DNA of 64,000 nucleotides. It comes from UBA9655 sp964597045. Lineage in GTDB: Bacteria > Pseudomonadota > Alphaproteobacteria > UBA9655. The notes under the pieces were generated by a model. It worked only from the letters and a program-made list of their open reading frames with translations, was not told where the DNA came from and searched no databases. How positions within the stretch are numbered: the first letter of the stretch is position 1; each line of letters opens with the position of its first letter. The DNA is taken from NCBI GenBank assembly GCA_964597045.1, contig CAZQWE010000001.1, forward strand, positions 248,001 to 312,000. Direction: 5' to 3'. The position numbers were made by a program, and so were the translations under genes. Below, one piece after another: positions 53,635 to 62,831 of this stretch.

Positions 53635-53932
53635 TGTATTTTCAAGATACAACCCCATTCTTCTCCCACTCTTCAGGAAAATACTTATAAGATTCAAGGT
53701 GTCCAGGAAGCCTTGCCTTTAAAAATATACTTTCGATGAAAGAGGCCTGAACTCGTTGTTTTTACTTCCTAATTATAAAAATGCTCCAATGTTACCTTTT
53801 GAAAATGGGGTGTATTGTCAACCTTAAGATTGGTTGCTTTATAGTCTTGGTCAATCAATTCATGTGTCCGGTTATGATTACAGACCCCATAATCCTTATG
53901 AGGTTCATTGTTTAGCTCTTAATCCACGATAA
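53635..53932 (+). pseudogene. Decayed gene of unknown function
   Basis: The plus strand shows protein-like reading broken by one frame change and one stop. IQPHSSPTLQENTYKIQGVQ runs to about 53725, then (shifted) YTFDERGLNSLFLLPNYKN and APMLPFENGVYCQP, a TAA at 53825-53827, and DWLLYSLGQSIHVSGYDYRP ... CLALNPR to the stop at 53930-53932. Composition and the sustained reading after each break suggest a recently dead gene. No family is recognised. It lies in a 726-bp spacer that otherwise holds only the hairpin at 53550. Confidence 0.5.
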
Positions 53933-54072
53933 ATAAGTACTGGGGATTTAGCCCATCATCACTTATCCTCAACTTGATCAATGATTCATGATGCCACAGC
54001 TTTAAACTTTTTGTCACATTTTTTGATATACTTTTGATTGACCAATTCTTAGGTTCTCCATAAAGTCTCCCC

Positions 54073-55059
54073 ATGACTGGTAGATTAAGCATAAATAAAG
54101 AAACCCCAACTGTTGCTGTGATTGGTTGTGGCGCGTGGGGAAAAAATTTAATAAGAAACTTTGCTGAACTAAAAGCTTTAAAAGCTGTTTGTGATGCAGA
54201 TCTTACAAAAGCTCGAGCTCTCTCTAGCGAATACGGTGTCCCCCCTCTCACTGAAGAAGAGATTCTCCAGGATACTTCAATTGAAGCTGTTGTTATTGCG
54301 TCTTTAGCTCCTTTACATGCAAACCAAGCCGAAAGAGCGCTCAATGCAGGAAAGCATGTGTATATTGAAAAACCCATGGCTCTTTCTATCTCTGACGCTC
54401 AAAAACTCTGTGATCTTGCGAAAGCTCAGGATCGCATTCTTATGGTTGGCCACATATTAAATTACCATCCAGCTTTCCTGGCTCTGAAAGAAAAAATTCC
54501 TGAGTTAGGACCCCTCAAACATATTTATGCTAACCGTCTTGGGCTTGGCCGCTTTAGAAGGAAAGAAAACGTGCTGTGGGATCTCGCAAGCCATGATATA
54601 TCCCTCATTCTCTCCCTCACACAATCTATGCCGACAGAAGTAAAAGCAACAGCCCAAGGTTTTCTAGCTCCAATGAAACCAGCAAGTGCCATGCTTCACC
54701 TGGCTTTTGAAGATAACTTAACAGCTCATCTTCATGCTTCTTGGCTATCTCCATTCAAGGAACAAAAGCTTGTGGTGATTGGAAAGCAAGGAATTGCCGT
54801 CTTTGACGATCGAAAACCATGGGAAGAAAAGCTTGTATTATCAATGGGGTGTCTCGAATGGAAAGATGACGAACCTCATGCCAACGATAAGTTTAACCAA
54901 ATAGCTATTCAACTGACTGAGTGTGAGCCACTTAAAGAGGAATGCTCTCATTTTCTCCATTGTATACAGGAAGGTAATGAGCCGCTTACATCTGGTCTTG
55001 AAGGCTTACGTGTCACTCAAGTTCTTGAAGCAGCTGATAAATCACTTTACGAAAGGTAG
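54073..55059 (+). CDS. Gfo/Idh/MocA oxidoreductase, probably nucleotide-sugar 3-dehydrogenase
   Basis: A 328-residue NAD(P)-dependent sugar dehydrogenase. VAVIGCGAWGKNLIRNF binds the cofactor, HVYIEKPMALS carries the catalytic Lys motif, and GHILNYHPA and NVLWDLASHDIS are family marks. With the aminotransferase gene 3 bp downstream it resembles the WlbA/WbpB-WlbC/WbpE pair, which oxidise and aminate a UDP-GlcNAc-derived sugar at C3. Other sugar substrates remain possible. Confidence 0.88.
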   Translation: MTGRLSINKETPTVAVIGCGAWGKNLIRNFAELKALKAVCDADLTKARALSSEYGVPPLTEEEILQDTSIEAVVIASLAPLHANQAERALNAGKHVYIEKPMALSISDAQKLCDLAKAQDRILMVGHILNYHPAFLALKEKIPELGPLKHIYANRLGLGRFRRKENVLWDLASHDISLILSLTQSMPTEVKATAQGFLAPMKPASAMLHLAFEDNLTAHLHASWLSPFKEQKLVVIGKQGIAVFDDRKPWEEKLVLSMGCLEWKDDEPHANDKFNQIAIQLTECEPLKEECSHFLHCIQEGNEPLTSGLEGLRVTQVLEAADKSLYER

Positions 55060-55062
55060 TCC

Positions 55063-56208
55063 ATGATCCCCTTTATTGACCTTGCAACTCAGCAACAACG
55101 AATCCGTCCCCAAATTGAAAAAGCTCTTCTCAAAGTTCTTGATCATGGAGCTTACATCATGGGCCCTGAAATCAATGAATTGGAAACGAAACTTTCAAAT
55201 TTTTCTGGGGCAAAACATACACTTACCTGTTCAAACGGTACGGACGCTTTAGACATCATCCTTATGGCCAAAAATGTAGGACCAGGAGATGCTATCTTTG
55301 TTCCCAGTTTTACTTTTGCGGCCACCGCTGAAGTCGTTGCTTGGGCGGGTGCTACAGTTATTTTTGTCGATGTTTTAAAAGATACATTTAATATTGATCC
55401 TGAGAGCCTTGAACAGGGCATCAAAGTTGCAAAGGATATGGGCTTAAACCCCTGTGGTATTATTGCTGTTGATCTCTTTGGTCAGCCTGCAGATTATGAT
55501 TCAATCCAAGACATTGCAAATAAAGAAGGTCTCTGGGTTCTCGCAGATGCAGCACAAAGCTTTGGCGGTAGCTATAAAGGCCGCATGGTTGGCGCACTGG
55601 CTGAATTCAGCACAACGAGCTTTTTCCCTGCAAAACCCTTGGGCTGCTATGGAGATGGCGGCGCTGTCTTTACAGAAAACAGCGATATCTATGAAGCCCT
55701 GCTTTCCATCAGAATACATGGTCAAGGGGTTGATAAATACCAAAATATACGCATTGGAATGAATGGTCGGTTAGATACACTGCAAGCAGCCATTCTCCTT
55801 GAAAAGCTTTCAATCTTTGCTGAAGAAATAAACCTAAGGCAAGAAGTCGCTAAGCGATACTCTGAAGGGTTAGTTGATCTTGTAAAAGTCCCGTTCGTTA
55901 GAAAAGATTGCATATCAGCATGGGCACAATACACCCTTCAAGTGGAGCCTCACCTGCGGGACAGTATCATGGAAGGTCTTAAAGCGAAGGGAATTCCTAC
56001 AGTCATATACTATCCCCTTCCTCTTCATCGTCAAAAAGCCTACATGGCTTATCCTTGTGCAACTGAGTACCTGCCTGTTTGTGAAACATTAGCTAATACT
56101 GTTCTAAGCTTACCCATGCATCCTTATTTAACACCAGAAATACAAGATCATATCATCGGATCACTCCGTGATATAATCTTGCGCTCCCAGAGTAAAAAGT
56201 CTGCTTAA
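55063..56208 (+). CDS. DegT/DnrJ/EryC1 sugar aminotransferase
   Basis: A 381-residue PLP enzyme. SNGTDALDIILMAKNVGPGD, ADAAQSFGGSYKG (cofactor Asp/Gln) and FFPAKPLGCYGDGGAVFT (PLP Lys) are intact. Near-adjacent to the dehydrogenase, it would transaminate the keto-sugar for LPS O-chain, capsule or protein glycans. The N-acetyltransferase (WbpD-like) expected for a full pathway is not next to it. Its stop shares TTAA with the stop of the convergent TadG-like gene. Confidence 0.9.
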   Translation: MIPFIDLATQQQRIRPQIEKALLKVLDHGAYIMGPEINELETKLSNFSGAKHTLTCSNGTDALDIILMAKNVGPGDAIFVPSFTFAATAEVVAWAGATVIFVDVLKDTFNIDPESLEQGIKVAKDMGLNPCGIIAVDLFGQPADYDSIQDIANKEGLWVLADAAQSFGGSYKGRMVGALAEFSTTSFFPAKPLGCYGDGGAVFTENSDIYEALLSIRIHGQGVDKYQNIRIGMNGRLDTLQAAILLEKLSIFAEEINLRQEVAKRYSEGLVDLVKVPFVRKDCISAWAQYTLQVEPHLRDSIMEGLKAKGIPTVIYYPLPLHRQKAYMAYPCATEYLPVCETLANTVLSLPMHPYLTPEIQDHIIGSLRDIILRSQSKKSA

Positions 56209-57896
56209 GGTGATCCTGGCCAAGAAAGTCTAAGGCTTGATATGGATTGACCAATATTCTTAAAGGCTGTAACAAGCTCAGCATTTGTTATGGTATAATA
56301 ATACTTCGAAGGATCTGAGGCACAGTTTTTAAAGGCTGTCTGGGTTTGTGGATCAAGTGTACCTCCATGGGTAAAAAGAATCGTGTACACAACAACACCG
56401 TTTTTCTTAATCGCATCACACATTGTTGTCATACTTGCATTCAAGAGAGGTATGGTACTATTAAAATTAGTGGTTCCTGTTCTTCCTTCACCCAAACGTC
56501 CGTAACCCGTGTAGTCAGCATCTTTAGCAATAGTTGCAGAGTTTGGAAAACTCGGAGTCACTGTCGCGCTTGGAGCACCAGGCACACCTGTTGGCCAATC
56601 ATACCACTGGTTGTTTCCGTCGGTCATAAGAACAAGGAATTTGTTTGTCTTGCCATAAGCTTGAGGCAAATTTGACGGTGTTGGAGATGGCCAGAGACCT
56701 GTCCAACTCGGCGAGATCGTCCACCAGGCCGCAGCAAGACCAGAATTGATCATTGTACCTCCCCTAAAGGTGGCTTTCATATTCTTGATTGTATTTTGGA
56801 CAACCGTTTGAGAAGCCGTTAAAGGAAGGATAGGAATGGGGCAACCTAGATTAGGACCTACACCCAAGTTTCCATCGGACCCATTCCATTTATAGTTATC
56901 TCCAAAATAGAGCCCTGAGCCAGCAGGAACACCCCCTGCAAGGGTCCAGTCGTTATCCCCTCGTGGAGTACCTGATGAGCCCCAAGGAGGATTACCAGAT
57001 GTTGCTAATGGATCTGTTCTATCTAATGCCTGTCCGTAGGTATACTTATGAACCATTGTTGAGGGATAGAGATAAGGCGTAAAGCGTGTAGCATTTGAAG
57101 TCGGAGGTGTATCTGTCGCATCCATACCAGCTGCATAGACAGGAGGTGTACGTGCTTCTATACACCCCATCCAACTTCCCCCCACACTTTTAGCCCCCTT
57201 AGGAATGGGTGGATAGAGAAGTGGGTTAGCAATTTCAGCGACACCTGCTGCATTTAGCCAAGAACTTGGCGCAAAACCTGGACTGGTACCTGTTAGATTA
57301 ATATTAACCGTTGTTGTAAAGGGAACAATGGCCATATACAGTCCCGGTACCGTATCAATCCCAGGTCCGCCATAAACAGTTTCAACAAGTTGTTTCGCAG
57401 CATCAAGTTCTGCTTGCATTGGAGACCCATCCATCGAACCGGTATTGTCCAAAGCAAGAACAACTTCTGCGCCTATATTGGCTATAACAGCTTGAGATAA
57501 TGAATTTGTAGCTATTGTTGATTGTCCAAGAACTTGCATAAAGGACGTGTTAATCCTTGCATTTGCTGTAACTGCCACGATGCGATTCCCTGAAGAATCT
57601 GTTGAAAGATTAATCGTGGGTCCTGTAATCGTACCTATAAAATTGGGGGGTATATTGGCATTAAACATATTCGTAGCACTTTGCGTAATATTAGCATCTG
57701 TTCCGCCTGCTCTCCCACCTGCAATCGCCGCAGCGTCAACAGCCCCTGTAAGGATTGAATTAACATAATAAATTCGTCCCGTATCGATTGCGATACCTAA
57801 CATTCCAATGATAGGGACAAGAGCAAGTGCGTAAAGAAGAATAACGGCTCCTATATCATTTCGATATAATCTTTTTAACGGGATGGATATACGCAT
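56205..57896 (-). CDS. TadG-like pilus protein with von Willebrand A domain (copy 2)
   Basis: About 563 residues. An N-terminal pseudopilin-like helix (GAVILLYALALVPIIGMLGIAIDTGRIYYV) is followed by a Tad/TadG domain and a VWA domain with the MIDAS start VVLALDNTGSMDGSP near residue 155 and VLMTDGNNQWYDWP. It ends in SLRLSWPGSP. The ATG at 57896 has GAGGA upstream. It is a full-length paralogue of the next gene and lies beyond a terminator, so it may be expressed separately. Confidence 0.85.
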   Translation of the reverse strand: MRISIPLKRLYRNDIGAVILLYALALVPIIGMLGIAIDTGRIYYVNSILTGAVDAAAIAGGRAGGTDANITQSATNMFNANIPPNFIGTITGPTINLSTDSSGNRIVAVTANARINTSFMQVLGQSTIATNSLSQAVIANIGAEVVLALDNTGSMDGSPMQAELDAAKQLVETVYGGPGIDTVPGLYMAIVPFTTTVNINLTGTSPGFAPSSWLNAAGVAEIANPLLYPPIPKGAKSVGGSWMGCIEARTPPVYAAGMDATDTPPTSNATRFTPYLYPSTMVHKYTYGQALDRTDPLATSGNPPWGSSGTPRGDNDWTLAGGVPAGSGLYFGDNYKWNGSDGNLGVGPNLGCPIPILPLTASQTVVQNTIKNMKATFRGGTMINSGLAAAWWTISPSWTGLWPSPTPSNLPQAYGKTNKFLVLMTDGNNQWYDWPTGVPGAPSATVTPSFPNSATIAKDADYTGYGRLGEGRTGTTNFNSTIPLLNASMTTMCDAIKKNGVVVYTILFTHGGTLDPQTQTAFKNCASDPSKYYYTITNAELVTAFKNIGQSISSLRLSWPGSP

Positions 57897-57957
57897 TAAG
57901 TCCTCATTATCAATTTTCATTATTCTAGTCAGGAACGATTTAATTTTTAGTTAAGAC

Positions 57958-57991
57958 AAAAAAACCCCTCAAATAACTGAGAGGTTTTTTT
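57958..57991 (-). terminator. Terminator between the two TadG-like genes
   Basis: On the minus strand CCTCTCA-GTTATT-TGAGGGG with A and T tracts on both sides, about 17 bp after the stop of the gene at 58008. It may act in either direction. Confidence 0.85.
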
Positions 57992-58007
57992 GTTTTCTTT
58001 AAGCTCA

Positions 58008-59666
58008 TTATGGATTTCCAGGCCAAGCCAATCGAATTGACTTGATGGAATTAGCAATATTTTGAAACGCTGTTAACAACTGTGCATTCGTGACAGCAAA
58101 GAAGTACTTACCAGGATCTGTCGCACAATTCCTGAAAAGCGTCTCAGTTGCAGGATTTTGTCCACCACCATGATAAAAGAGAATGGTGTAGATCACGACT
58201 CCGTTATTTTTAAGGGTTGTACACATACCCGCCATCCTATTATTCAAAATAGTGGTTGTTTGTGCAAAGTTAGTATTCCCCCCCAAACGTCCCTCACCTA
58301 GACGTCCATAAGCCGTATAGTCAGCATCAGTCGCAATTTGCGCTGCATTTGGGAAAGAAGGAGCAGTTAAGCTTGGAACACCTGGAACACCTCCTGGCCA
58401 ATCATACCATTGATTAACACCATCGGTCATCAACACGACGAACTTCCTTGCATTTGCGTAAGGTTGGGGTTCTGACGCAGGTGTGGGTGAAGGCCATAGA
58501 CCTCTCCAGTTTGGTGAAATTGTCCACCAACCAGCAACAAGGCCCATGTTGATCATTGTACCACCGCGGAAGCTGGCCTTCATATTAGACAATGTCGCTT
58601 GAACTGTTGTTTGTGATTCTGTCAATGGTAGTATAGGAATTGGGCATCCTAAATTGGGGCCAACACCTAAGTTACCATCTGTCAAAGACCAATTATAATT
58701 ATCACCAAAACGAAGACCAGAACCAGCAGGAACACCCCCTGCAAGAGTCCAGTCGTTATCCCCTCTTCGTCCAGTTGAACTCCAAGGAGGAGAACCCATT
58801 GGATTTGTTCTATCAAGAGGCTGACCATACGCATACTTATGAATCAGTGTTGAAGGATAGTGGAATGGAGTGAACAACCCGCCTCCAGGAGTTGTATCGT
58901 TTGCATCCAGAGGTGAAGTTCTGGCTTCAATACATCCCATCCATCGTCCCCCTACATTTGTAGCTGAAGGTGCAATATTTGGATAAAGATTGGTATTGGC
59001 AACTTGTAGCCTTCCAGCAGCTGTCAACCATGAGGTGGGATCAAAGCCAGGCATATTTATGTTAACTGTCGTTGAAAAGGGAACAACTGAGAAATATAGA
59101 TTGGGAATAACATCTACGCCCCCATATACGATACGAACAAGTTCTTTAGAGGCATTAATCACACCCTGCATCGGAGCCCCATACATAGATCCTGTATTAT
59201 CAAGCACAAGGGCAATTTCAGTTACTGGGGTTGCAACAAGCGCTGCTGAAGAAGAATTGGTAGAAATGTTATTTTGATTAAACAATGACATAAAAGCTGT
59301 GTTTATTTGTGCAGACGCCGTCACTGTCACTATCTGGTGATTTTGGGAATCAACAGTAATCGACACAGTGGGACCCGTAATTTGCCCTATAAAATTATTT
59401 GGAATATTGGCATTAAAAACAGCCGTAGCGTTTTGAATGATATTTGCATTCGTTCCACCAGCTTTAGCACCTGCGACAGATGCTGAATCTACGGCTCCAG
59501 AAATGATTGCATTAACATAGAATATTCTCCCCCCATCAATGGCAAGTCCTATGATTCCAAAAAGGGGCAATAACGCTAAACCATACAGTAAGATAACGGC
59601 ACCTACTTCATTTTTTATCAAATTAAGTTGATGCTTTTTAAGCAAACAACATAAAAATTTAAACAT
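58008..59666 (-). CDS. TadG-like pilus protein with von Willebrand A domain (copy 1)
   Basis: A 552-residue protein: membrane/pseudopilin helix GAVILLYGLALLPLFGIIGLAIDGGRIFYV, then a VWA domain with LVLDNTGSMYGAPMQGV (MIDAS) and VLMTDGVNQWYDWPGG. It ends in IRLAWPGNP. TadG is thought to anchor or stabilise the Flp pilus. RBS GGAGG precedes ATG. It is closely similar to its downstream neighbour along the whole length, including TLAGGVPAGSGL and FRGGTMIN blocks. Confidence 0.88.
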   Translation of the reverse strand: MFKFLCCLLKKHQLNLIKNEVGAVILLYGLALLPLFGIIGLAIDGGRIFYVNAIISGAVDSASVAGAKAGGTNANIIQNATAVFNANIPNNFIGQITGPTVSITVDSQNHQIVTVTASAQINTAFMSLFNQNNISTNSSSAALVATPVTEIALVLDNTGSMYGAPMQGVINASKELVRIVYGGVDVIPNLYFSVVPFSTTVNINMPGFDPTSWLTAAGRLQVANTNLYPNIAPSATNVGGRWMGCIEARTSPLDANDTTPGGGLFTPFHYPSTLIHKYAYGQPLDRTNPMGSPPWSSTGRRGDNDWTLAGGVPAGSGLRFGDNYNWSLTDGNLGVGPNLGCPIPILPLTESQTTVQATLSNMKASFRGGTMINMGLVAGWWTISPNWRGLWPSPTPASEPQPYANARKFVVLMTDGVNQWYDWPGGVPGVPSLTAPSFPNAAQIATDADYTAYGRLGEGRLGGNTNFAQTTTILNNRMAGMCTTLKNNGVVIYTILFYHGGGQNPATETLFRNCATDPGKYFFAVTNAQLLTAFQNIANSIKSIRLAWPGNP

Positions 59667-59685
59667 AACACACCTCCACTAAAAT

Positions 59686-60273
59686 TTAATTCGGCGGTAA
59701 TGTCGTCATATCCCCTTGACGTGGTACCGCTATCGCATATGCATAAATGTCTAATAAACTATTCGGAATCAATGGTGTGGTTCCATAAGAATAGCCTGGA
59801 ACGAGAGGCTGATACTTATAAAACACCTCAGTTGTTATTATTGTTTGGTTCTGACTCAGAACAAGCCCTCCTGGCAGATTTCCGAGGTTGGTTGTAATTC
59901 GACTTGCTCCACAATTACCTGAACCTGAAGGATAACTATCTGTCCACATTACACTAGGCGGTAAACTTGTATTCGAATTGGATTGATTTATAGAAGAGAC
60001 AAGGACACAACCAAAAGTATCAAAATCAAAGGGTAAAGAAATTTGCTTAGCAGCAACAAGTAAAGCATCTAATTGTGGTTTTGTTAAATTCCCACGCGTA
60101 ATAATATTGCTAACTCCTTGAGAAACACGATTCATTTTTGTGTGGCTGAAAACATAATTTGCAATTTCGATTAGACCAAAAGCTGTCAATATAAGAACAG
60201 GAGCAAGTAAAGCAAATTCAATTGCAGCCGTTCCTTTGTCCTTTTTTTTAAGTCTATTCAGTAAATTAAACAT
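59686..60273 (-). CDS. TadE/TadF-like pseudopilin
   Basis: A 195-residue protein with the TadE-family N-terminus KDKGTAAIEFALLAPVLILTAFGLIEIANYV, in which the Glu after the short basic segment is the processing mark. The rest is an exported globular domain. It sits between the second pseudopilin gene and tadG with short gaps, so it belongs to the pilus operon. Confidence 0.82.
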   Translation of the reverse strand: MFNLLNRLKKKDKGTAAIEFALLAPVLILTAFGLIEIANYVFSHTKMNRVSQGVSNIITRGNLTKPQLDALLVAAKQISLPFDFDTFGCVLVSSINQSNSNTSLPPSVMWTDSYPSGSGNCGASRITTNLGNLPGGLVLSQNQTIITTEVFYKYQPLVPGYSYGTTPLIPNSLLDIYAYAIAVPRQGDMTTLPPN

Positions 60274-60283
60274 ACTTCAGCTC

Positions 60284-60784
60284 CTAAAATGGTTCATTTT
60301 GCACAACTGCAGATGCAACGACTCTAAATTGTTGATTTGGGAAAAATACTCCAACAATAGGTGTAAAAAATTGATAATCATAAATTAATGTATACATCAC
60401 AGGCTGGCTTGCAGACCCAAAATCTTGAGTATTATTATTTGGTGCTTGATTCAATGCAGGCATAGAGGAAAAACTTGAATAAGGTGTAACATTAAAACTC
60501 AGTTGGGAAGGATTCACTAAACCAAAACTATACTGAGATACAAGGTTTAGAGCTGTTTGTCCGGCAGTTTGACCTGTAACCGAATCGCCTGTTCTTCCAA
60601 ATCGTGAGGCTTGGAGAATGGCGAGCTCAAGTGACGTTTTAACGAGAAGCAAAGATCCCATATCAAAAATTGCCATAAAAAGCAAAAAAAAGGCAGGAGC
60701 AACAAGTGAAAACTCTACTGCTGCATTGCCTTTATCATCTCTTTTTCTCCATCTCAACCAAGATGGTAGATAATGTTTCCTCAT
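60284..60784 (-). CDS. TadE-like pseudopilin
   Basis: A 166-residue protein with KGNAAVEFSLVAPAFFLLFMAIFDMGSLL at the start, the standard TadE helix with Glu at the fifth position. Downstream strands include QFFTPIVGVFF. The gene lies 10 bp before the next pseudopilin gene and shares its direction. Confidence 0.85.
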   Translation of the reverse strand: MRKHYLPSWLRWRKRDDKGNAAVEFSLVAPAFFLLFMAIFDMGSLLLVKTSLELAILQASRFGRTGDSVTGQTAGQTALNLVSQYSFGLVNPSQLSFNVTPYSSFSSMPALNQAPNNNTQDFGSASQPVMYTLIYDYQFFTPIVGVFFPNQQFRVVASAVVQNEPF

Positions 60785-60873
60785 TTTTGCCTCCCCATAC
60801 TATTAAATAGGGCATGGTATTCCTACCTATATTATTCATTCTATAATAAAATTTATTATTATGCAAGTATTTT

Positions 60874-61815
60874 TCATTTAAATGTTTGCATTACATTAAT
60901 AATTGCAGGCCCCAATATTACAACATACAAGCTTGGAAAGATGAATAACATGGTTGGAAGTGTTAATTTAACAGGTAGCTTAGCCGCCTGTTCCTCTGCT
61001 TTAAACAATCTATCGGCTCTGAATTCTTCAGCAATAATCCTCATTGATTGAGCAATCGGTGTTCCATACTGTTCCGCTTGTGTTAAGTTTGTAATAATTG
61101 CCTTAAAGTTTGGAGAGTCTAGTCGATCACTGAAATTTCTTAAGGCACGACGCCGGTCAGGTAGCATATTCAGTTCTATTGAAAGAACAGCAAGCTCATA
61201 CCCTAAATCGGGAGACATTTGTGCAATTTCTCTTGCAACACGTTGAACAGTCGCTGAAAGGCTTAAACCTGCTTCTGTACAAATAACCATAAGGTCTAAG
61301 GCTTCAGGAAACGCTTTTTGAATTCTTTCCTGCCTCATAGCAACAAGTTGATTCAAGATAAAGTCAACGAGATAAGACCCTAGTAGAGCCGCTGCTATGA
61401 TTAACATTATCTTTATTAAAAGGGGCCATGTGGTTAAAGTAAAGAGCAGAAGACCTACAATTAAAGCTGGTGGAACTGTCATAATGACTTTTGCCAGCCC
61501 ATACATGAATGATGCATTTTGTGTCCTTAAACCTGCTTTTTCAAAAAGTTTTGTAAGCTTTGCTTGTTCTCCAGCACTAGACCTTTGGATTTTCTCAATC
61601 CATCCTCTAAGGGTTTTATGCGATTGCTCATCAGGTTTAGAAATAATATTTTTTGATTCTTCTTCTCCGGCAGCAAGACGTTCTTTATACTTCATCAAAT
61701 GATTCATACGATCTTTAAATACGTCTTTCCGACTTAGCTTTGACAAGAAAGCAAAACCAAATAATAAAATTAGGAATGCTATAACAAATGCTAGAAAATC
61801 TGTTGCTTGAAACAT
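60874..61815 (-). CDS. tadC: Tad pilus inner-membrane platform protein TadC
   Basis: A 313-residue GspF-domain platform protein. FPEALDLMVICTEAGLSLSA and EAEQYGTPIAQSMRIIAEEFR-type segments, with helices at both ends, define TadC. It pairs with TadB, encoded 11 bp upstream. An 89-bp gap follows before the pseudopilins. Confidence 0.92.
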   Translation of the reverse strand: MFQATDFLAFVIAFLILLFGFAFLSKLSRKDVFKDRMNHLMKYKERLAAGEEESKNIISKPDEQSHKTLRGWIEKIQRSSAGEQAKLTKLFEKAGLRTQNASFMYGLAKVIMTVPPALIVGLLLFTLTTWPLLIKIMLIIAAALLGSYLVDFILNQLVAMRQERIQKAFPEALDLMVICTEAGLSLSATVQRVAREIAQMSPDLGYELAVLSIELNMLPDRRRALRNFSDRLDSPNFKAIITNLTQAEQYGTPIAQSMRIIAEEFRADRLFKAEEQAAKLPVKLTLPTMLFIFPSLYVVILGPAIINVMQTFK

Positions 61816-61826
61816 ATGTGCCTCCT

Positions 61827-62831
61827 CTAATAGATTTCCCTATAAACCATTCGCAATATTACTGCTATACCAGTTGACATCATGACAGCAGCAATAATCA
61901 ATACCTTTTGTCCAGTATCCGTATACAATAAAGGATCCAAATAAGTTGGAGTTGTTACGTATACAGCAAATAAAACTACGAAGGGTATAGCTATCAAGAC
62001 AATGGCACTCACCCTTCCTTCAGCTGTTAATGCCTTTATTTTCTTTCTAAGATTTTGCCGAGCACGTATAATTTTTGAAAAGTTCTCCATAGCTTCAGCT
62101 AAACTTCCTCCTGTTTCTCTTTGCAGAACGATAACAATAGCGAGCATGCGAAAATCATCCACACCAACACGGTTTGCAACTTCGGCAAGAACATGTTCAA
62201 CAGATTCTCCAAGCCTCATTTTCTCTGTGACTCTCTTGAAAGCATCCCCGACGGGACCACCCATATGGTCAACAACCATTTCCAAGGCACGATCAACTGA
62301 GTGGCCTGCTTTTAAAGCTCTTCGAATCATATCTAGAGCATGAGGAAAAGCTTGTAAAAAATGGTTTTTTCTTCGTTTTGTTAATACGGTCACAAAAAGC
62401 CATGGAAGAAAAAACATACCAAAAATTCCTAATAAAACTGCGATAGTCATGTTGGCATGGAAAAATACGAAGAAAAATAAACCTGCAACAACACCTACTA
62501 CCATACTCAAGGCGAGAAAGACGCCAACATTGACTTCAAGACCTGCATGGAGAAGCCATTCAGATAATCCTTCAACTTTAGGAAGCTTACTCGTAAAGTA
62601 TGATTCTGTTGACGATTTGCTCTTGATTAAAGAACTTATGGTTTCTTCTTCACCCTCAGGGGTCACTCCAAAAGCAGAGGAACTCCCAGACATTTTTTCG
62701 ACTCTCTCAGAATATCTTAACCGCGCATCACTTATTTTTTTCCGTGAGCGAATAACCATCACTGCCACGTAACCAAAGAATACGAGGCAGGCTATAATAA
62801 CTGTCATGACATTAATTGCATACAAACTCAT
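61827..62831 (-). CDS. tadB: Tad pilus inner-membrane platform protein TadB
   Basis: A 334-residue GspF-domain protein. FPHALDMIRRALKAGHSVD, LQRETGGSLAEAMENFSKII and RARQNLRKKIKALTAEGRVS are TadB signatures. It works with CpaF and TadC to build Flp pili. Its ATG overlaps the cpaF stop (ATGA), indicating coupling. Confidence 0.93.
   Translation of the reverse strand: MSLYAINVMTVIIACLVFFGYVAVMVIRSRKKISDARLRYSERVEKMSGSSSAFGVTPEGEEETISSLIKSKSSTESYFTSKLPKVEGLSEWLLHAGLEVNVGVFLALSMVVGVVAGLFFFVFFHANMTIAVLLGIFGMFFLPWLFVTVLTKRRKNHFLQAFPHALDMIRRALKAGHSVDRALEMVVDHMGGPVGDAFKRVTEKMRLGESVEHVLAEVANRVGVDDFRMLAIVIVLQRETGGSLAEAMENFSKIIRARQNLRKKIKALTAEGRVSAIVLIAIPFVVLFAVYVTTPTYLDPLLYTDTGQKVLIIAAVMMSTGIAVILRMVYREIY

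Noticed and set aside
53919..54377. 152-codon minus-strand frame over the start of the dehydrogenase gene
   Set aside because: It is antisense to a convincing Gfo/Idh gene, and the peptide has no recognisable family.
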